Assembly: GCF_017877055.1 (NCBI RefSeq)
Contig: NZ_JAGIPG010000002.1
Span: forward strand, 1,612,001-1,676,000
Source: Neorhizobium galegae
GTDB lineage: Bacteria > Pseudomonadota > Alphaproteobacteria > Rhizobiales > Rhizobiaceae
Direction: 5' to 3'
DNA length: 64,000 bases
The translations under genes and the position numbers were made by a program. Position 1 is the stretch's first letter; the number at the start of each line of letters is the position of its first letter. This document shows positions 44,251 to 53,424 of this stretch, in pieces. The notes beneath the pieces are model-generated. The model did no database searches. It saw only the letters and a list, made by a program, of their open reading frames with translations, and was not told the DNA's origin.

Positions 44251-45528
44251 TTGAATGCGGGTAGCGTTTTGAGGGCGGATTTAAAGGCAAGCGCAGCGAC
44301 GGCCTGCGGCGGAAGTCGGCAGCGTTTTTTTGCGCGAATCGCTTGCGCGGTTCTTCTCTTGGTAGCCTTCGTCGCGACACCTCCCCTGAGTTCCGCCCGC
44401 GCTACGTCGCCGCCGCCGCTTCTCGCCTTCAGCGCGCGGGTCGCCGGCGATGATGCGCGCACCCGGATCGTCATCGAGTTCGAGAAAAAGCCGGAATTCT
44501 CCGTCCATTACGTCGCTGCGCCGGAACGGGTAGTCGTCGACCTGCCGGCGACCGCCTTCGGTTTCCCCGCCGAGGATCTGGCCGCACGTGGTCTCTTCAG
44601 GGACATCCGCTACGGCGCGATGGGTGAGTCGAGCGCCCGCATCGTGCTGACCGCCAAGAGGCCGGTGAAACTGTCGATCGCCGAGGTTCAGTCGAACGAC
44701 AACGGCAGCTACAGGCTGGTCCTGGATGCGGAAATGGCCTCCAAGGAGGTTTTTGCCGACCTGGTGAAGACCCAGAACTGGGCGACGCCGACGGCGGCGG
44801 CTCCGGACGCGCTGGCGATGGCCGAGAAGGACAATGTCTTTACGGTTGCTGTCGATGCCGGGCATGGTGGGATCGATGCCGGCGCGACGGGGGCGGGCAC
44901 CAAGACGCCGGAGAAGACCATCACGCTTGCGTTCGCCAGGACGCTTGCCGAACGATTGAAGAGGGTCGAGGGGATCAAGGTCTTGTTGACCCGCGACGAC
45001 GACACGTTCCTGTCGCTCTCCGAGCGCGTGACGCTTGCCCGCCAGGGCCACGCCGATCTCTTCGTATCCCTGCATGCCGATACGCTCGGCCAGAAGGACA
45101 TTCGCGGCGCGACCGTCTATACCCTGTCCGACAAGGCGTCCGACCGCATGGCCGAAAACCTCGCGGCGCGCGAAAACCTGTCCGACGAGCTTGCGGGCTA
45201 CACACTCCAGAGCGGCCCGCCCGAGGTCGCCGATATCCTGCTCGACCTGACCCGGCGCGAGACCCAGGCGTTTTCGATCGCGCTCGCCACCAATGTCGTC
45301 CAGTCCTTCGAAGGGCAGATCGGGCTCATCAACAATCCCCACCGTTATGCGGGCTTCCAAGTTCTGCGCGCCCCGGACATTCCGTCGGTGCTCCTCGAAC
45401 TCGGCTTCCTGTCCAATGTCGAAGATGAGAAGCTGCTGCTGGATGAGTCGTGGCGCTCGAAGGTGATCGACCGCATGGTCGATGCTATCAAGCGCTATCG
45501 TGACCGCGCGATGGCGAACGGCGGCTGA
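44251..45528 (+). CDS. amiC: N-acetylmuramoyl-L-alanine amidase with AMIN domain
   Basis: A 425-residue periplasmic amidase that cuts the peptide from muramic acid during daughter-cell separation. It has a signal peptide (RIACAVLLLVAFVATPPLSS), an AMIN domain (RTRIVIEFEKKPEFSVHYV) that targets the septum, and the Amidase_3 zinc domain with DAGHGGIDAGATG, SLHAD and LELGFLSN. The start is uncertain: no ATG is in frame. I use TTG at 44251, overlapping the stop of a 10-codon upstream frame (ATG at 44222, TGA at 44252); TTG at 44269 is also possible. Symbol assigned by similarity of domains. Confidence 0.92.
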   Translation: MNAGSVLRADLKASAATACGGSRQRFFARIACAVLLLVAFVATPPLSSARATSPPPLLAFSARVAGDDARTRIVIEFEKKPEFSVHYVAAPERVVVDLPATAFGFPAEDLAARGLFRDIRYGAMGESSARIVLTAKRPVKLSIAEVQSNDNGSYRLVLDAEMASKEVFADLVKTQNWATPTAAAPDALAMAEKDNVFTVAVDAGHGGIDAGATGAGTKTPEKTITLAFARTLAERLKRVEGIKVLLTRDDDTFLSLSERVTLARQGHADLFVSLHADTLGQKDIRGATVYTLSDKASDRMAENLAARENLSDELAGYTLQSGPPEVADILLDLTRRETQAFSIALATNVVQSFEGQIGLINNPHRYAGFQVLRAPDIPSVLLELGFLSNVEDEKLLLDESWRSKVIDRMVDAIKRYRDRAMANGG

Positions 45529-45783
45529 TTCTGCCTGCCGCGCGTGGCGCGTGTGCCACAGGCATCGGGAATATCGCGTGAGGGAGGGCGGACGCCGGAA
45601 ATCGGATCTAAGAGCCCTATTTTACTCACATTCAGGCGGTTACTCGATAATCTGTCAGATGCAATGGACGGCGGACGATTGATCCGTTTTCGCCTTGCGC
45701 TGGTGCAATCACCGTGCAAAACGCCTCTAACCATGCGATGGTGTGTTTCACGCGCCGAATGAAAGCTGAACGGTAGCTCCGAT

Positions 45784-48240
45784 ATGGTAAGATTGATTGG
45801 TTATCTCTTTGGTTTGGCCTGCGTCCTGTTTCTGGTCGTGGCTGCCGGCGTGGGTATTTACCTCACCGGGATGACCAAGGACCTGCCGAACTACGAGGTG
45901 CTTGCCTCCTACGAGCCCCCGGTTGCCACCCGCGTTCATGCCGGCAACGGTGCCTTGATGGCGGAATATGCCCGCGAACGGCGCCTCTTCCTGCCCATTC
46001 AGGCGGTGCCGGATCGGGTCAAGGCGGCCTTCCTGTCCGCTGAAGACAAGAATTTCTACAGCCATCCCGGCATCGACATCACGGGTCTTGGGCGAGCCGT
46101 CCTCTCGAACCTCCAGAACCTCGGTTCCGGCCGTCGCCCCGAAGGAGCCTCGACCATCACCCAGCAGGTGGCGAAGAACTTCCTTCTCTCTGCCGACCAG
46201 ACGATCGACCGCAAGGTCAAGGAAGCAATCCTCTCCTTCCGCATCGAGCAGACCTATTCGAAGGACAAGATCCTCGAACTCTACCTGAACGAGATCTTCT
46301 TCGGCCTGAATTCCTACGGCATCGCCGGCGCGGCACTTACCTATTTCGACAAGTCGGTGACGGAGTTGACGACGGCCGAGGCCGCCTATCTTGCTGCCCT
46401 TCCGAAAGGGCCGGCGAACTACCATCCATTCCGCCGCGAAAAGGCGGCGCTCGAGCGCCGCAATTGGGTCATCGACCGCATGGCCGAGAATGGTTACATC
46501 ACCCAGCCTGATGCCGACGACGCCAAGAAGCAGCCGCTCGGCGTCAAGCAGCGCCGCATCGGCACCCATCTCTTCGCATCGGACTATTTCTCGGAAGAGG
46601 TGCGCCGCCAGATCATCGACCGTTACGGCGACAAGGCGCTCTATGAGGGCGGTCTTTCGGTCCGCACCTCGCTCGATCCCGACCTTCAGGTTATCGCCCG
46701 CACCGCCCTGCAGAACGGTCTGGTGGAATATGACGAGCGCCGTGGTTTCCATGGGCCGATTGCACAGATCGCCATGATTGGCGACTGGGGCCTGGAACTC
46801 GCCAAGCAGAAGTCGCTTGCGGACGTGCCGGAATGGAAGCTTGCGGTCGTCACCGAGGTTTCGGCGAAGTCGGCCACGATCGGTCTGCAACCCTCGGCGG
46901 ATGCGGCCGGCAAGGTCGACCCGGCTCGCGAGACTGGCACGATCAACGGCGACGACATGAAATGGGCCTATCGGGACTCGACCAATACCCGCAAGCCGGC
47001 AAAATCGCCCGACGGCGTGCTGAAGCCGGGCGATGTCGTTTACGTAGAGCCGATCAATCCGCAGGCCAGGACCTACAGGCTGCGCCAGCCGCCGAAGGTC
47101 CAGGGCGGCCTCGTTGCCATGGATCCGAACACGGGCCGCGTTCTTGCGATGGCCGGCGGCTTCTCCTATTCGCAATCGGAATTCAACCGCGCCACCCAGG
47201 CAATGCGCCAGCCCGGTTCGTCGTTCAAGCCGTTTGTCTACTCGGCTGCGCTCGATAACGGTTATACGCCGGCCTCGGTCATCCTGGACGCCCCGATCGA
47301 GATCGTCTCCGGCGGTCAGGTCTGGCGGCCGGAAAACTACGGCGGTGATTCAGGCGGCCCGTCGACACTGCGCACCGGCATCGAAAAATCCCGCAACCAG
47401 ATGACTGTGCGCCTGGCGCAGGACATGGGCATGGAACTGGTTGCCGAATATGCCGAGCGTTTCGGCATCTACGACAAGATGCTGCCTGTGCTTGCCATGT
47501 CGCTCGGTTCGGGCGAGACGACGGTCATGCGAATGGTCTCGGCCTATGCGGTCATCGCCAACGGCGGCAAGCAGATCAAGCCGACCGTCATCGACCGCAT
47601 CCAGGACCGTTACGGCAAGACGATCTTCCGTCACGAGGAGCGCGCCTGCGACGGCTGCAACTTCAATGACTGGGCCAACCAGGAAGAACCGAGCATCGTC
47701 GACAATCGCGAGCAGGTTCTCGACCCGATGACCGCCTACCAGATTACTTCGATGATGCAGGGCGTGGTCCAGCGCGGCACGGCAGCCGGCAAGATTCCGG
47801 TCAAGGACCGCGACGTCGCCGGCAAGACCGGCACCACGAACGATGAAAAGGACGCCTGGTTCGTCGGCTTCACGCCGAACCTGGTCGCGGGTCTTTATAT
47901 CGGCTTCGACACGCCGGCCCCGCTCGGCCGTGCCGGCACCGGCAGCGGCCTTGCCGCACCTATTTTTGGCGAGTTCCTCGCGCAGGCAGCCAAGCTGACG
48001 CCGGCCGAAAAATTCCACGTGCCGGACGGCATGCAACTCGTCGCGGTCAACCGCAAGACCGGCATGGCGGCCATGGAAGGCCAGCCGGACACGATCGTCG
48101 AAGCCTTCAAGCCGGGTACCGGCCCGGCAGACGTCTTCCAGGTCATCGGCGACGGCGAATACATGACCCAGGACCAGATCTTCACCAATTCGCCCCAGGC
48201 GCAGCAGGCTGTGACCTCGGGCATGCCGGGCCTGTTCTGA
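45784..48240 (+). CDS. mrcA: Penicillin-binding protein 1A
   Basis: An 818-residue bifunctional peptidoglycan synthase. One N-terminal membrane anchor (YLFGLACVLFLVVAAGVGIYL) is followed by the GT51 glycosyltransferase domain with its catalytic Glu in SAEDKNFYSHPGID and RPEGASTITQQVAKNFLLS. The transpeptidase has SSFK (PGSSFKPFVYSA), SRN (KSRNQMT) and KTG (KTGTTND) motifs. A region between the domains carries an OB-like insert typical of PBP1A. It lies 255 bases after amiC and in the same direction; prfB follows. Confidence 0.96.
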   Translation: MVRLIGYLFGLACVLFLVVAAGVGIYLTGMTKDLPNYEVLASYEPPVATRVHAGNGALMAEYARERRLFLPIQAVPDRVKAAFLSAEDKNFYSHPGIDITGLGRAVLSNLQNLGSGRRPEGASTITQQVAKNFLLSADQTIDRKVKEAILSFRIEQTYSKDKILELYLNEIFFGLNSYGIAGAALTYFDKSVTELTTAEAAYLAALPKGPANYHPFRREKAALERRNWVIDRMAENGYITQPDADDAKKQPLGVKQRRIGTHLFASDYFSEEVRRQIIDRYGDKALYEGGLSVRTSLDPDLQVIARTALQNGLVEYDERRGFHGPIAQIAMIGDWGLELAKQKSLADVPEWKLAVVTEVSAKSATIGLQPSADAAGKVDPARETGTINGDDMKWAYRDSTNTRKPAKSPDGVLKPGDVVYVEPINPQARTYRLRQPPKVQGGLVAMDPNTGRVLAMAGGFSYSQSEFNRATQAMRQPGSSFKPFVYSAALDNGYTPASVILDAPIEIVSGGQVWRPENYGGDSGGPSTLRTGIEKSRNQMTVRLAQDMGMELVAEYAERFGIYDKMLPVLAMSLGSGETTVMRMVSAYAVIANGGKQIKPTVIDRIQDRYGKTIFRHEERACDGCNFNDWANQEEPSIVDNREQVLDPMTAYQITSMMQGVVQRGTAAGKIPVKDRDVAGKTGTTNDEKDAWFVGFTPNLVAGLYIGFDTPAPLGRAGTGSGLAAPIFGEFLAQAAKLTPAEKFHVPDGMQLVAVNRKTGMAAMEGQPDTIVEAFKPGTGPADVFQVIGDGEYMTQDQIFTNSPQAQQAVTSGMPGLF

Positions 48241-48350
48241 TCCTGTTGGACGCGAATGGCTTGCGGCCGGCCCGGGCTTTACATCCGGGCTCGCTGCAAC
48301 TATGTCCACGGCACCTAAAACCCCAACACAAAGAGCGAAGAACAAGCGCC

Positions 48351-49482
48351 ATGCGTGCGGAAATCATCAATGTAGTCGACGAAATCAAGCAGGCCATAAG
48401 CCTGCTGAGGAGGCATCTTTGACTGGGATCAGGCGGTAAGACGACTGGACTGGTTGAACAACAAGTCGGAGGATCCCAACCTCTGGAACGATGCCGCCGA
48501 AGCGCAGAAGCTGATGCGCGAACGCCAGCAGCTCGATGACGGCATCAATGGCGTCAAGGCGATGGAGCAACAGCTCAACGACAATATCGAGCTGATCGAG
48601 CTTGGCGAGGAAGAGGGCGACGAAGCGATCGTCAAGGAAGCCGAGGATGCGCTGAAGGCGCTGAAGGCGGAATCCGGCCGGCGCCAGGTCGAAGCCATGC
48701 TCTCGGGCGAGGCGGATGGCAACGACACCTATGTCGAAGTCCATTCCGGCGCCGGTGGCACGGAAAGCCAGGACTGGGCGAACATGCTGTTGCGCATGTA
48801 CACCCGCTGGGCCGAACGCCAACGTTTCAAGGTCGAGCTTCTGGAAGTGCATGACGGCGAAGAAGCGGGCATCAAGTCGGCGACCATCCTCGTCAAGGGC
48901 CACAATGCCTATGGCTGGCTGAAGACCGAATCGGGCGTCCATCGCCTGGTCCGCATTTCGCCCTATGACAGCAACGCCCGCCGCCACACCTCGTTTTCGT
49001 CCATCTGGGTCTATCCGGTCATCGACGACTCGATCAACATCGAGATCAACGAAAGCGATTGCCGCATCGACACCTACCGTTCGTCGGGTGCCGGCGGCCA
49101 GCACGTCAACACGACCGACTCGGCGGTGCGCATCACGCACATTCCGTCGGGCATCGTCGTGCAATGCCAGCAGGAGCGTTCGCAGCACAAGAACCGCGCC
49201 AAGGCGTGGGACATGCTGCGTGCACGTCTTTACGAGGCCGAGCTGAAGAAGCGCGAGGAAGCGGCAAATGCCGAAGCAGCTTCGAAATCCGATATCGGTT
49301 GGGGCCACCAGATCCGCTCCTATGTGCTCCAGCCCTACCAGATGGTCAAGGACCTGCGGACAGGCGTGACCAGCACGGCGCCCGACGACGTGCTGGACGG
49401 GGATATCAATCCGTTCATGGAAGCGGCCCTGGCGCACCGCATCAGCGGCAAGCCGGATGTGGACGTCGCCGACGTCGACTGA
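48351..49482 (+). CDS. prfB: Peptide chain release factor 2, expressed by programmed +1 frameshift
   Basis: A release factor for UGA and UAA stops. The first 23 codons (ATG at 48351) run into an in-frame TGA at 48420-48422. A +1 shift lets translation continue as [15 protein letters not shown] for 353 more codons, making a 376-residue protein. The anticodon-like tripeptide region reads [14 protein letters not shown] (SPF in E. coli, SPY here), and the GGQ motif is in [11 protein letters not shown]. It lies 110 bases after mrcA. The feature covers both frames as one gene; it is not a pseudogene. Confidence 0.95.
48408..48423 (+). promoter_or_regulatory. prfB programmed +1 frameshift site
   Basis: AGGAGG, three bases, then CTT-TGA-C. 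The internal Shine-Dalgarno-like AGGAGG and slippery CTTTGAC match the E. coli prfB site (AGGGGG-TAT-CTTTGAC). When RF2 is scarce, reading of UGA is slow, the tRNA slips from CUU to UUU, and translation continues in the +1 frame. This gives autoregulation of RF2. Confidence 0.95.
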
Positions 49483-49505
49483 GGATTTTAACGAAGCACG
49501 AACGA

Positions 49506-49541
49506 AAGCGGCCGGATTGCAAAGCCCGGCCGCTTCTTTTT
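49506..49541 (+). terminator. Intrinsic terminator after prfB
   Basis: AAGCGGCCGG pairs with CCGGCCGCTT around a ten-base loop, followed by CTTTTTG. It lies 24 bases after the prfB stop codon. Confidence 0.85.
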
Positions 49542-49558
49542 GTCAGGTAAGGCGGAGA

Positions 49559-50764
49559 TTATTCCGCCGCAGCCGCCATTGCACCGCGCGGGCTGCGCAG
49601 CACGACCAGCGACAGCAGGAAAACCACGACCGAGCACACCGCGATGACCGTGACCATCGGCAGCGACGTGCCGTCGACGAACATGCCGCCGAGGCCGATC
49701 ACGACCGCAGACGTCACGAACTGGATCGTGCCCATCATCGCCGACGCCGTGCCGGCGATCCGGCCGTGGTGTTCGAGCGCCAGCACCGCCGCCGTCGGGA
49801 TGATCATGCCCAGGAAGCCGTAGCCGCCGAACAGGAAGGCCGCCATGACGTCGAGACGATCGATGCCGAGCGAGGTGACGAGTGCCAGAAGGACCATCAT
49901 CGTGGAATACCCGAACACCGCGCCGCGGATCACTTTGCGCAGCCCGATCTTGCGGGAGAGCCAGCCGTTCAGCTGCGACATGCCGATGAAGGCGACCGCA
50001 TTGCACGAGAAGACGATGCTGTAGAAGGTCGGTGACAGGCCGTAATGCTGGATCAGCACGAAGGACGAGTTCGCCACATAGATCATGTAGCTCGACATGC
50101 CGAAGGACGCGATCAGCACCAGTCCGAGATAGTAAGGATCCCGGAGCAGCGTGCCATAGGAGTTGAGCGCGCCGGCGAGGCTGCTTTCACTGCGCGCAGC
50201 CGGCAGCCGGGTTTCCTCCAGGAAGAAGACCGCGACGACGGCGCCGACGGCACCGGCGCCGACCATCACCCAGAAGATCAGCCGCCAGTCGCCGAACACC
50301 GTGACGATGCTGCCGGCAAGCGGTGCGAGGATCGGCGAGACGCTGAACACCAGCATCAGCCGCGACATCAGCTGGGCCGCCGCCGGACCGGTATGCAGGT
50401 CGCGGACGATGGCGCGGGAGATGACGACGCCGGCGCAGGCGCCCATGCCCTGCAGGAACCGGAAGGCGATCAGCCATTCGATCGACGGCGACAGGGCGCA
50501 GCCGACCGCACCGATGGCATAAAGGGCAAGGCCCACATAGAGCGGCCGCTTGCGGCCGAACATGTCGGAGAGCGGACCATAGGCGATCTGCGAAACCGCC
50601 ATGGCGACGAAGAAGGAGATCAGGCTCGCCTGCACCTCGTGGCTGTCGGCCTGCAAGTTTGCGCTGATGGTCGGCAATGCCGGGAGGTACATGTCGAGGG
50701 CGAAAAGCCCGATAGCGGAGAGCAGCCCGAGCGACAGGGCATGCGAAGGAGCTCTGCTTTGCAT
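49559..50764 (-). CDS. Bcr/CflA family drug-resistance MFS transporter
   Basis: A 401-residue inner-membrane exporter with 12 hydrophobic segments. The Bcr/CflA features are the N-terminal DMYLPALPTISANLQADS, the loop GPLSDMFGRKRPLYVGL and the motif ISRAIVRDL. The family exports bicyclomycin, chloramphenicol or sulfonamides; the substrate here is unknown. A TetR-type gene is divergent, with an operator in the shared gap, so the exporter is probably induced by its substrate. Confidence 0.9.
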   Translation of the reverse strand: MQSRAPSHALSLGLLSAIGLFALDMYLPALPTISANLQADSHEVQASLISFFVAMAVSQIAYGPLSDMFGRKRPLYVGLALYAIGAVGCALSPSIEWLIAFRFLQGMGACAGVVISRAIVRDLHTGPAAAQLMSRLMLVFSVSPILAPLAGSIVTVFGDWRLIFWVMVGAGAVGAVVAVFFLEETRLPAARSESSLAGALNSYGTLLRDPYYLGLVLIASFGMSSYMIYVANSSFVLIQHYGLSPTFYSIVFSCNAVAFIGMSQLNGWLSRKIGLRKVIRGAVFGYSTMMVLLALVTSLGIDRLDVMAAFLFGGYGFLGMIIPTAAVLALEHHGRIAGTASAMMGTIQFVTSAVVIGLGGMFVDGTSLPMVTVIAVCSVVVFLLSLVVLRSPRGAMAAAAE

Positions 50765-50890
50765 TTGGAAAAAACCTTTCCCGTCACCACATCTGCCGTG
50801 GTAACGGCAGGGCGAGGACGATTATGGGAGAAGAATATGAGAGCCGGCCGCGTTTGGGAGGATAGGCCTAAACAATCATGTAAAATATTC

Positions 50891-50928
50891 TGGACACAAT
50901 TGTCCAATCCGTCAAGCCCCGCTATAGT
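50891..50928 (+). promoter_or_regulatory. TetR operator overlapping a sigma-70 promoter
   Basis: The inverted repeat TGGACA-CAAT-TGTCCA (50891-50906) overlaps the -35 box TTGTCC (50900-50905). A 17-base spacer follows, then the -10 box TATAGT (50923-50928). Transcription should start about seven bases on, at or next to the A of the tetR ATG. A repressor bound to the repeat would block RNA polymerase, giving self-regulation and probably control of the divergent exporter. Confidence 0.7.
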
Positions 50929-50934
50929 GATGTC

Positions 50935-51591
50935 ATGAAAAATTCGTCTGCCGAACTTCCACGCGATTACGACACCTGGCCGCCGGCGCAGAGCAAGCGC
51001 CAGGCTATCCTCAACGCTGCAGCCGACGTTTTTGCCCAGGAAGGCTTCGGCGGCGCCAGCATCGATGCGATCGCGGCAAGGGCAGGGGTATCGCGCCAGA
51101 CGATCTACAATCAGCTGGGCGACAAGGATAATCTTTTCAAGGTCGTGGTCGCCGAAATCACCGATCGCTCCAGCGCCGGTTTCTTCCGCGTCCTCGATAC
51201 TTTCCCGGTGGCGCCGCAGGATATCGAGGCGGAACTGACGCATTTCTCGGCCCAGCTCCTGCGCAAGGCGATCTGCGACCCGAACGGCCGCTGGCTGCGC
51301 AAGGTGGTCGAAACCGAGGGTGCACGATTCCCTGAGCTTTTCGAAACCTGGAAGGAATACGGGCCGGGCAAGAAATATCCGGCCATCGCCGCGCGGCTGG
51401 CGCAGCTCGCCCATGGCGGTTATCTCGAAATCGAAGATCCGGCGCTCGCGGCCCGCCAATATATGGCACTTCTCGCAACCGACCTGCGTTACGACCAGCA
51501 GCTTGGCCGCCAGACGCCGGAATCGGAGATCGACCAGATGGCGGCGAACGCCACCCGCACTTTTTTGCGCGCCTTCACCCCGAAGCGCTGA
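50935..51591 (+). CDS. TetR/AcrR family transcriptional regulator of the divergent exporter
   Basis: A 218-residue regulator. The helix-turn-helix is at about residues 40-62 (GGASIDAIAARAGVSRQTIY). The C-terminal half has the TetR_C form seen in AefR-like regulators (WLRKVVETEGARFPELFETW). The gene has no leader long enough for a ribosome binding site: the -10 box ends seven bases before the ATG, so the mRNA is probably leaderless. It converges with nadK. Confidence 0.9.
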   Translation: MKNSSAELPRDYDTWPPAQSKRQAILNAAADVFAQEGFGGASIDAIAARAGVSRQTIYNQLGDKDNLFKVVVAEITDRSSAGFFRVLDTFPVAPQDIEAELTHFSAQLLRKAICDPNGRWLRKVVETEGARFPELFETWKEYGPGKKYPAIAARLAQLAHGGYLEIEDPALAARQYMALLATDLRYDQQLGRQTPESEIDQMAANATRTFLRAFTPKR

Positions 51592-51638
51592 GCTTCACGC
51601 AAGGGCAAGAGGCTCTATTTGGGCGCGCTGACGCTGAG

Positions 51639-52412
51639 TCAGTTGTTGAACTGCTCGGCAAGAATCCGGTCGGACCAGGAGTGGTTCGGATCGGAGAGGA
51701 TGCGCGCAGTGATTTCGGTCGATTGCGCCACCCGCACCTTCAGCACCGACTTCACCTCGGTATTGTCGGCAACCGCGTTGACCGGCCGCTTTTCCGGTTC
51801 GAGGATGTGGATATCGACGCAGACGTGGTTCGGCAGCAGCGCGCCGCGCCAGCGCCGCGGACGGAAGGCCGAGACCGGCGTCATGGCGAGCAGCGGCGCT
51901 TCCAGTGGCAGGATCGGCCCGTGTGCCGACAAATTGTAGGCGGTCGAGCCGGCCGGCGTCGCGATCATCAGTCCGTCGCAGATCAGCTCCTCCAGCCGCA
52001 CATGGCCGTCGATCTCCACCCGGAGCTTGGCCGCCTGGTAGGATTGCCGGAAGAGATAGACCTCGTTGATGGCGAGTGCCGCCGACGTCGAGCCATCCTC
52101 GTTTTCCGTGGTCATCTTCAGCGGATGGAATTCGTTTTCGACCGATTCGGCCACCCGTTCACGAAGTCGCTCGGCGCGAAAATCGTTCATCAGGAAGCCG
52201 ACCGAGCCGCAATTCATCCCGTAGACGCTTTTGCCCGTATGGATCGTATCGTGCAGCGTCTGCAGCATGAAACCGTCGCCGCCGAGCGCGACGATCACGT
52301 CGGCCTCCGCGGTCGGCACGTTGCCGTAGAGCCGCACAAGTTCCTCCAGTGCGGATTGTGCTTCCGGGGCTGTCGAGGCGATGATGGAGAGCTTGTTCGT
52401 CTGGGACGACAT
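51639..52412 (-). CDS. nadK: NAD kinase
   Basis: A 257-residue enzyme that phosphorylates NAD to NADP. The catalytic GGDG motif is in ALGGDGFMLQTLH, the NE/D motif in ALAINEVYLFR, and the conserved TPAGSTAYNLSAHGPI site follows. I chose the ATG at 52412, whose product starts MSSQTNKLSIIAST, over a frame 14 residues longer. Length fits the shorter rhizobial form. It is divergent from tRNA-Thr. Confidence 0.94.
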   Translation of the reverse strand: MSSQTNKLSIIASTAPEAQSALEELVRLYGNVPTAEADVIVALGGDGFMLQTLHDTIHTGKSVYGMNCGSVGFLMNDFRAERLRERVAESVENEFHPLKMTTENEDGSTSAALAINEVYLFRQSYQAAKLRVEIDGHVRLEELICDGLMIATPAGSTAYNLSAHGPILPLEAPLLAMTPVSAFRPRRWRGALLPNHVCVDIHILEPEKRPVNAVADNTEVKSVLKVRVAQSTEITARILSDPNHSWSDRILAEQFNN

Positions 52413-52663
52413 GAACGGGCCTTTGAGGGTGCCGCCGCCCGAGGGGCCGCGCAAGGGACGCTGTAACCAGTTGAGCTAACACGAGCCTGTGACAGGACCA
52501 TGCCGGCGGGACGGCATTAAGTACAGGAAAAACAGGCTTTTGGACAAGCGCCTTGCGCCATCGCCGGTGGGGGAAACAACGCAAGTCGAATACATGGTGT
52601 ATGATGTTAAAGCGATTTTCTCTTTACAGGAGGGGAAAATCTGGTAACTCCCCACTCGAAAGT

Positions 52664-52739
<76 letters not shown>

Positions 52740-52977
52740 TTAAAATCAATCGCTTAATCAAGTAGACGTTCCAACGTATTCCGACGGCGTTCCTACTCGC
52801 CTGTTCCCGCTCCGTCTTTGCCGGACCGGTTGGCGACCCACGAGTTTCGGGACCTGGCCGCACTGACCCCGCGCCGCCGTTATTCGGTGGAAGCGGTCGA
52901 ACCTCGGAAACCTTCTGCGGTCGGCGGGGTTAGATGGCTGTAGGGCATGTCTGCAAAGTCCCACGAGAGGAAACCCA

Positions 52978-53370
52978 ATGTTTGTAAAGATACTCACAAT
53001 TGGCGCACTGTCGCTAGGTCTCGCCACTGCTGCGGTCGCCCAGTCGGGCTCGGGAACCGGATCAGGATCCGGCGGCGCTTCTGGCTCAGGTTCTGCAGGA
53101 ACCAGCGGATCCGTTTCGGGTTCGGGCGCCAGCGGCTCCGGCACGCTCAACGGCACTACCACGACTCCGCTGAATGGAGCTGGAAGCGGTGCGCTTGATT
53201 CCAATACGACCGGCAGCACGATCGGCAATTCCGGCGGTTCCAAATGCCCGCCCGGCAATCTGTCGCAGGGTACCGGCTCCGCCACGACCAACAATTTGCC
53301 GCAGGGTTCGGGCTCCGCGATGCCCAATGCGGACGGAACTCTTGCACCTGGGCAGGCACAGAACTGCTGA
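52978..53370 (+). CDS. Secreted Gly/Ser-rich low-complexity protein
   Basis: A 130-residue protein with a signal peptide (KILTIGALSLGLATAAVA, cleaved before QSGSG). The mature part is mostly Gly, Ser, Thr and Asn with Gly-Ser repeats (SGSGTGSGSGGASGSGSA). It has two cysteines, in KCPPGN and at the C-terminus (QNC). GAGAGG lies before the ATG. It is exported by Sec and probably unstructured. I do not recognise a family. It starts 238 bases after tRNA-Thr. Confidence 0.65.
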   Translation: MFVKILTIGALSLGLATAAVAQSGSGTGSGSGGASGSGSAGTSGSVSGSGASGSGTLNGTTTTPLNGAGSGALDSNTTGSTIGNSGGSKCPPGNLSQGTGSATTNNLPQGSGSAMPNADGTLAPGQAQNC

Positions 53371-53382
53371 CCGAGAACCATG

Positions 53383-53417
53383 TGCGGCAAGCGGAAGGCC
53401 TGCCTTCGCTTGCCGCA
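53383..53417. terminator. Hairpin between two convergent genes
   Basis: TGCGGCAAGCGGAAGGC pairs with GCCTTCGCTTGCCGCA with one bulged base and a two-base loop. It has no T tract on either strand, so it may act as a weak terminator or an end-stabilising structure for both the Gly/Ser-rich and the transglycosylase genes. Confidence 0.6.
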
Positions 53418-53424
53418 TCCCGCC

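Noticed and set aside
48420..48422. An early stop codon suggesting that prfB is a pseudogene
   Set aside because: The stop is the programmed frameshift codon; the surrounding AGGAGG and CTTTGAC prove it is functional design.
51628..51642. A 15-base sequence (CTGACGCTGAGTCAG) repeated exactly at 59692-59706
   Set aside because: About one such exact pair is expected by chance in a window of this size, and the contexts are unrelated. It forms a small CTGAC/GTCAG hairpin but nothing more.
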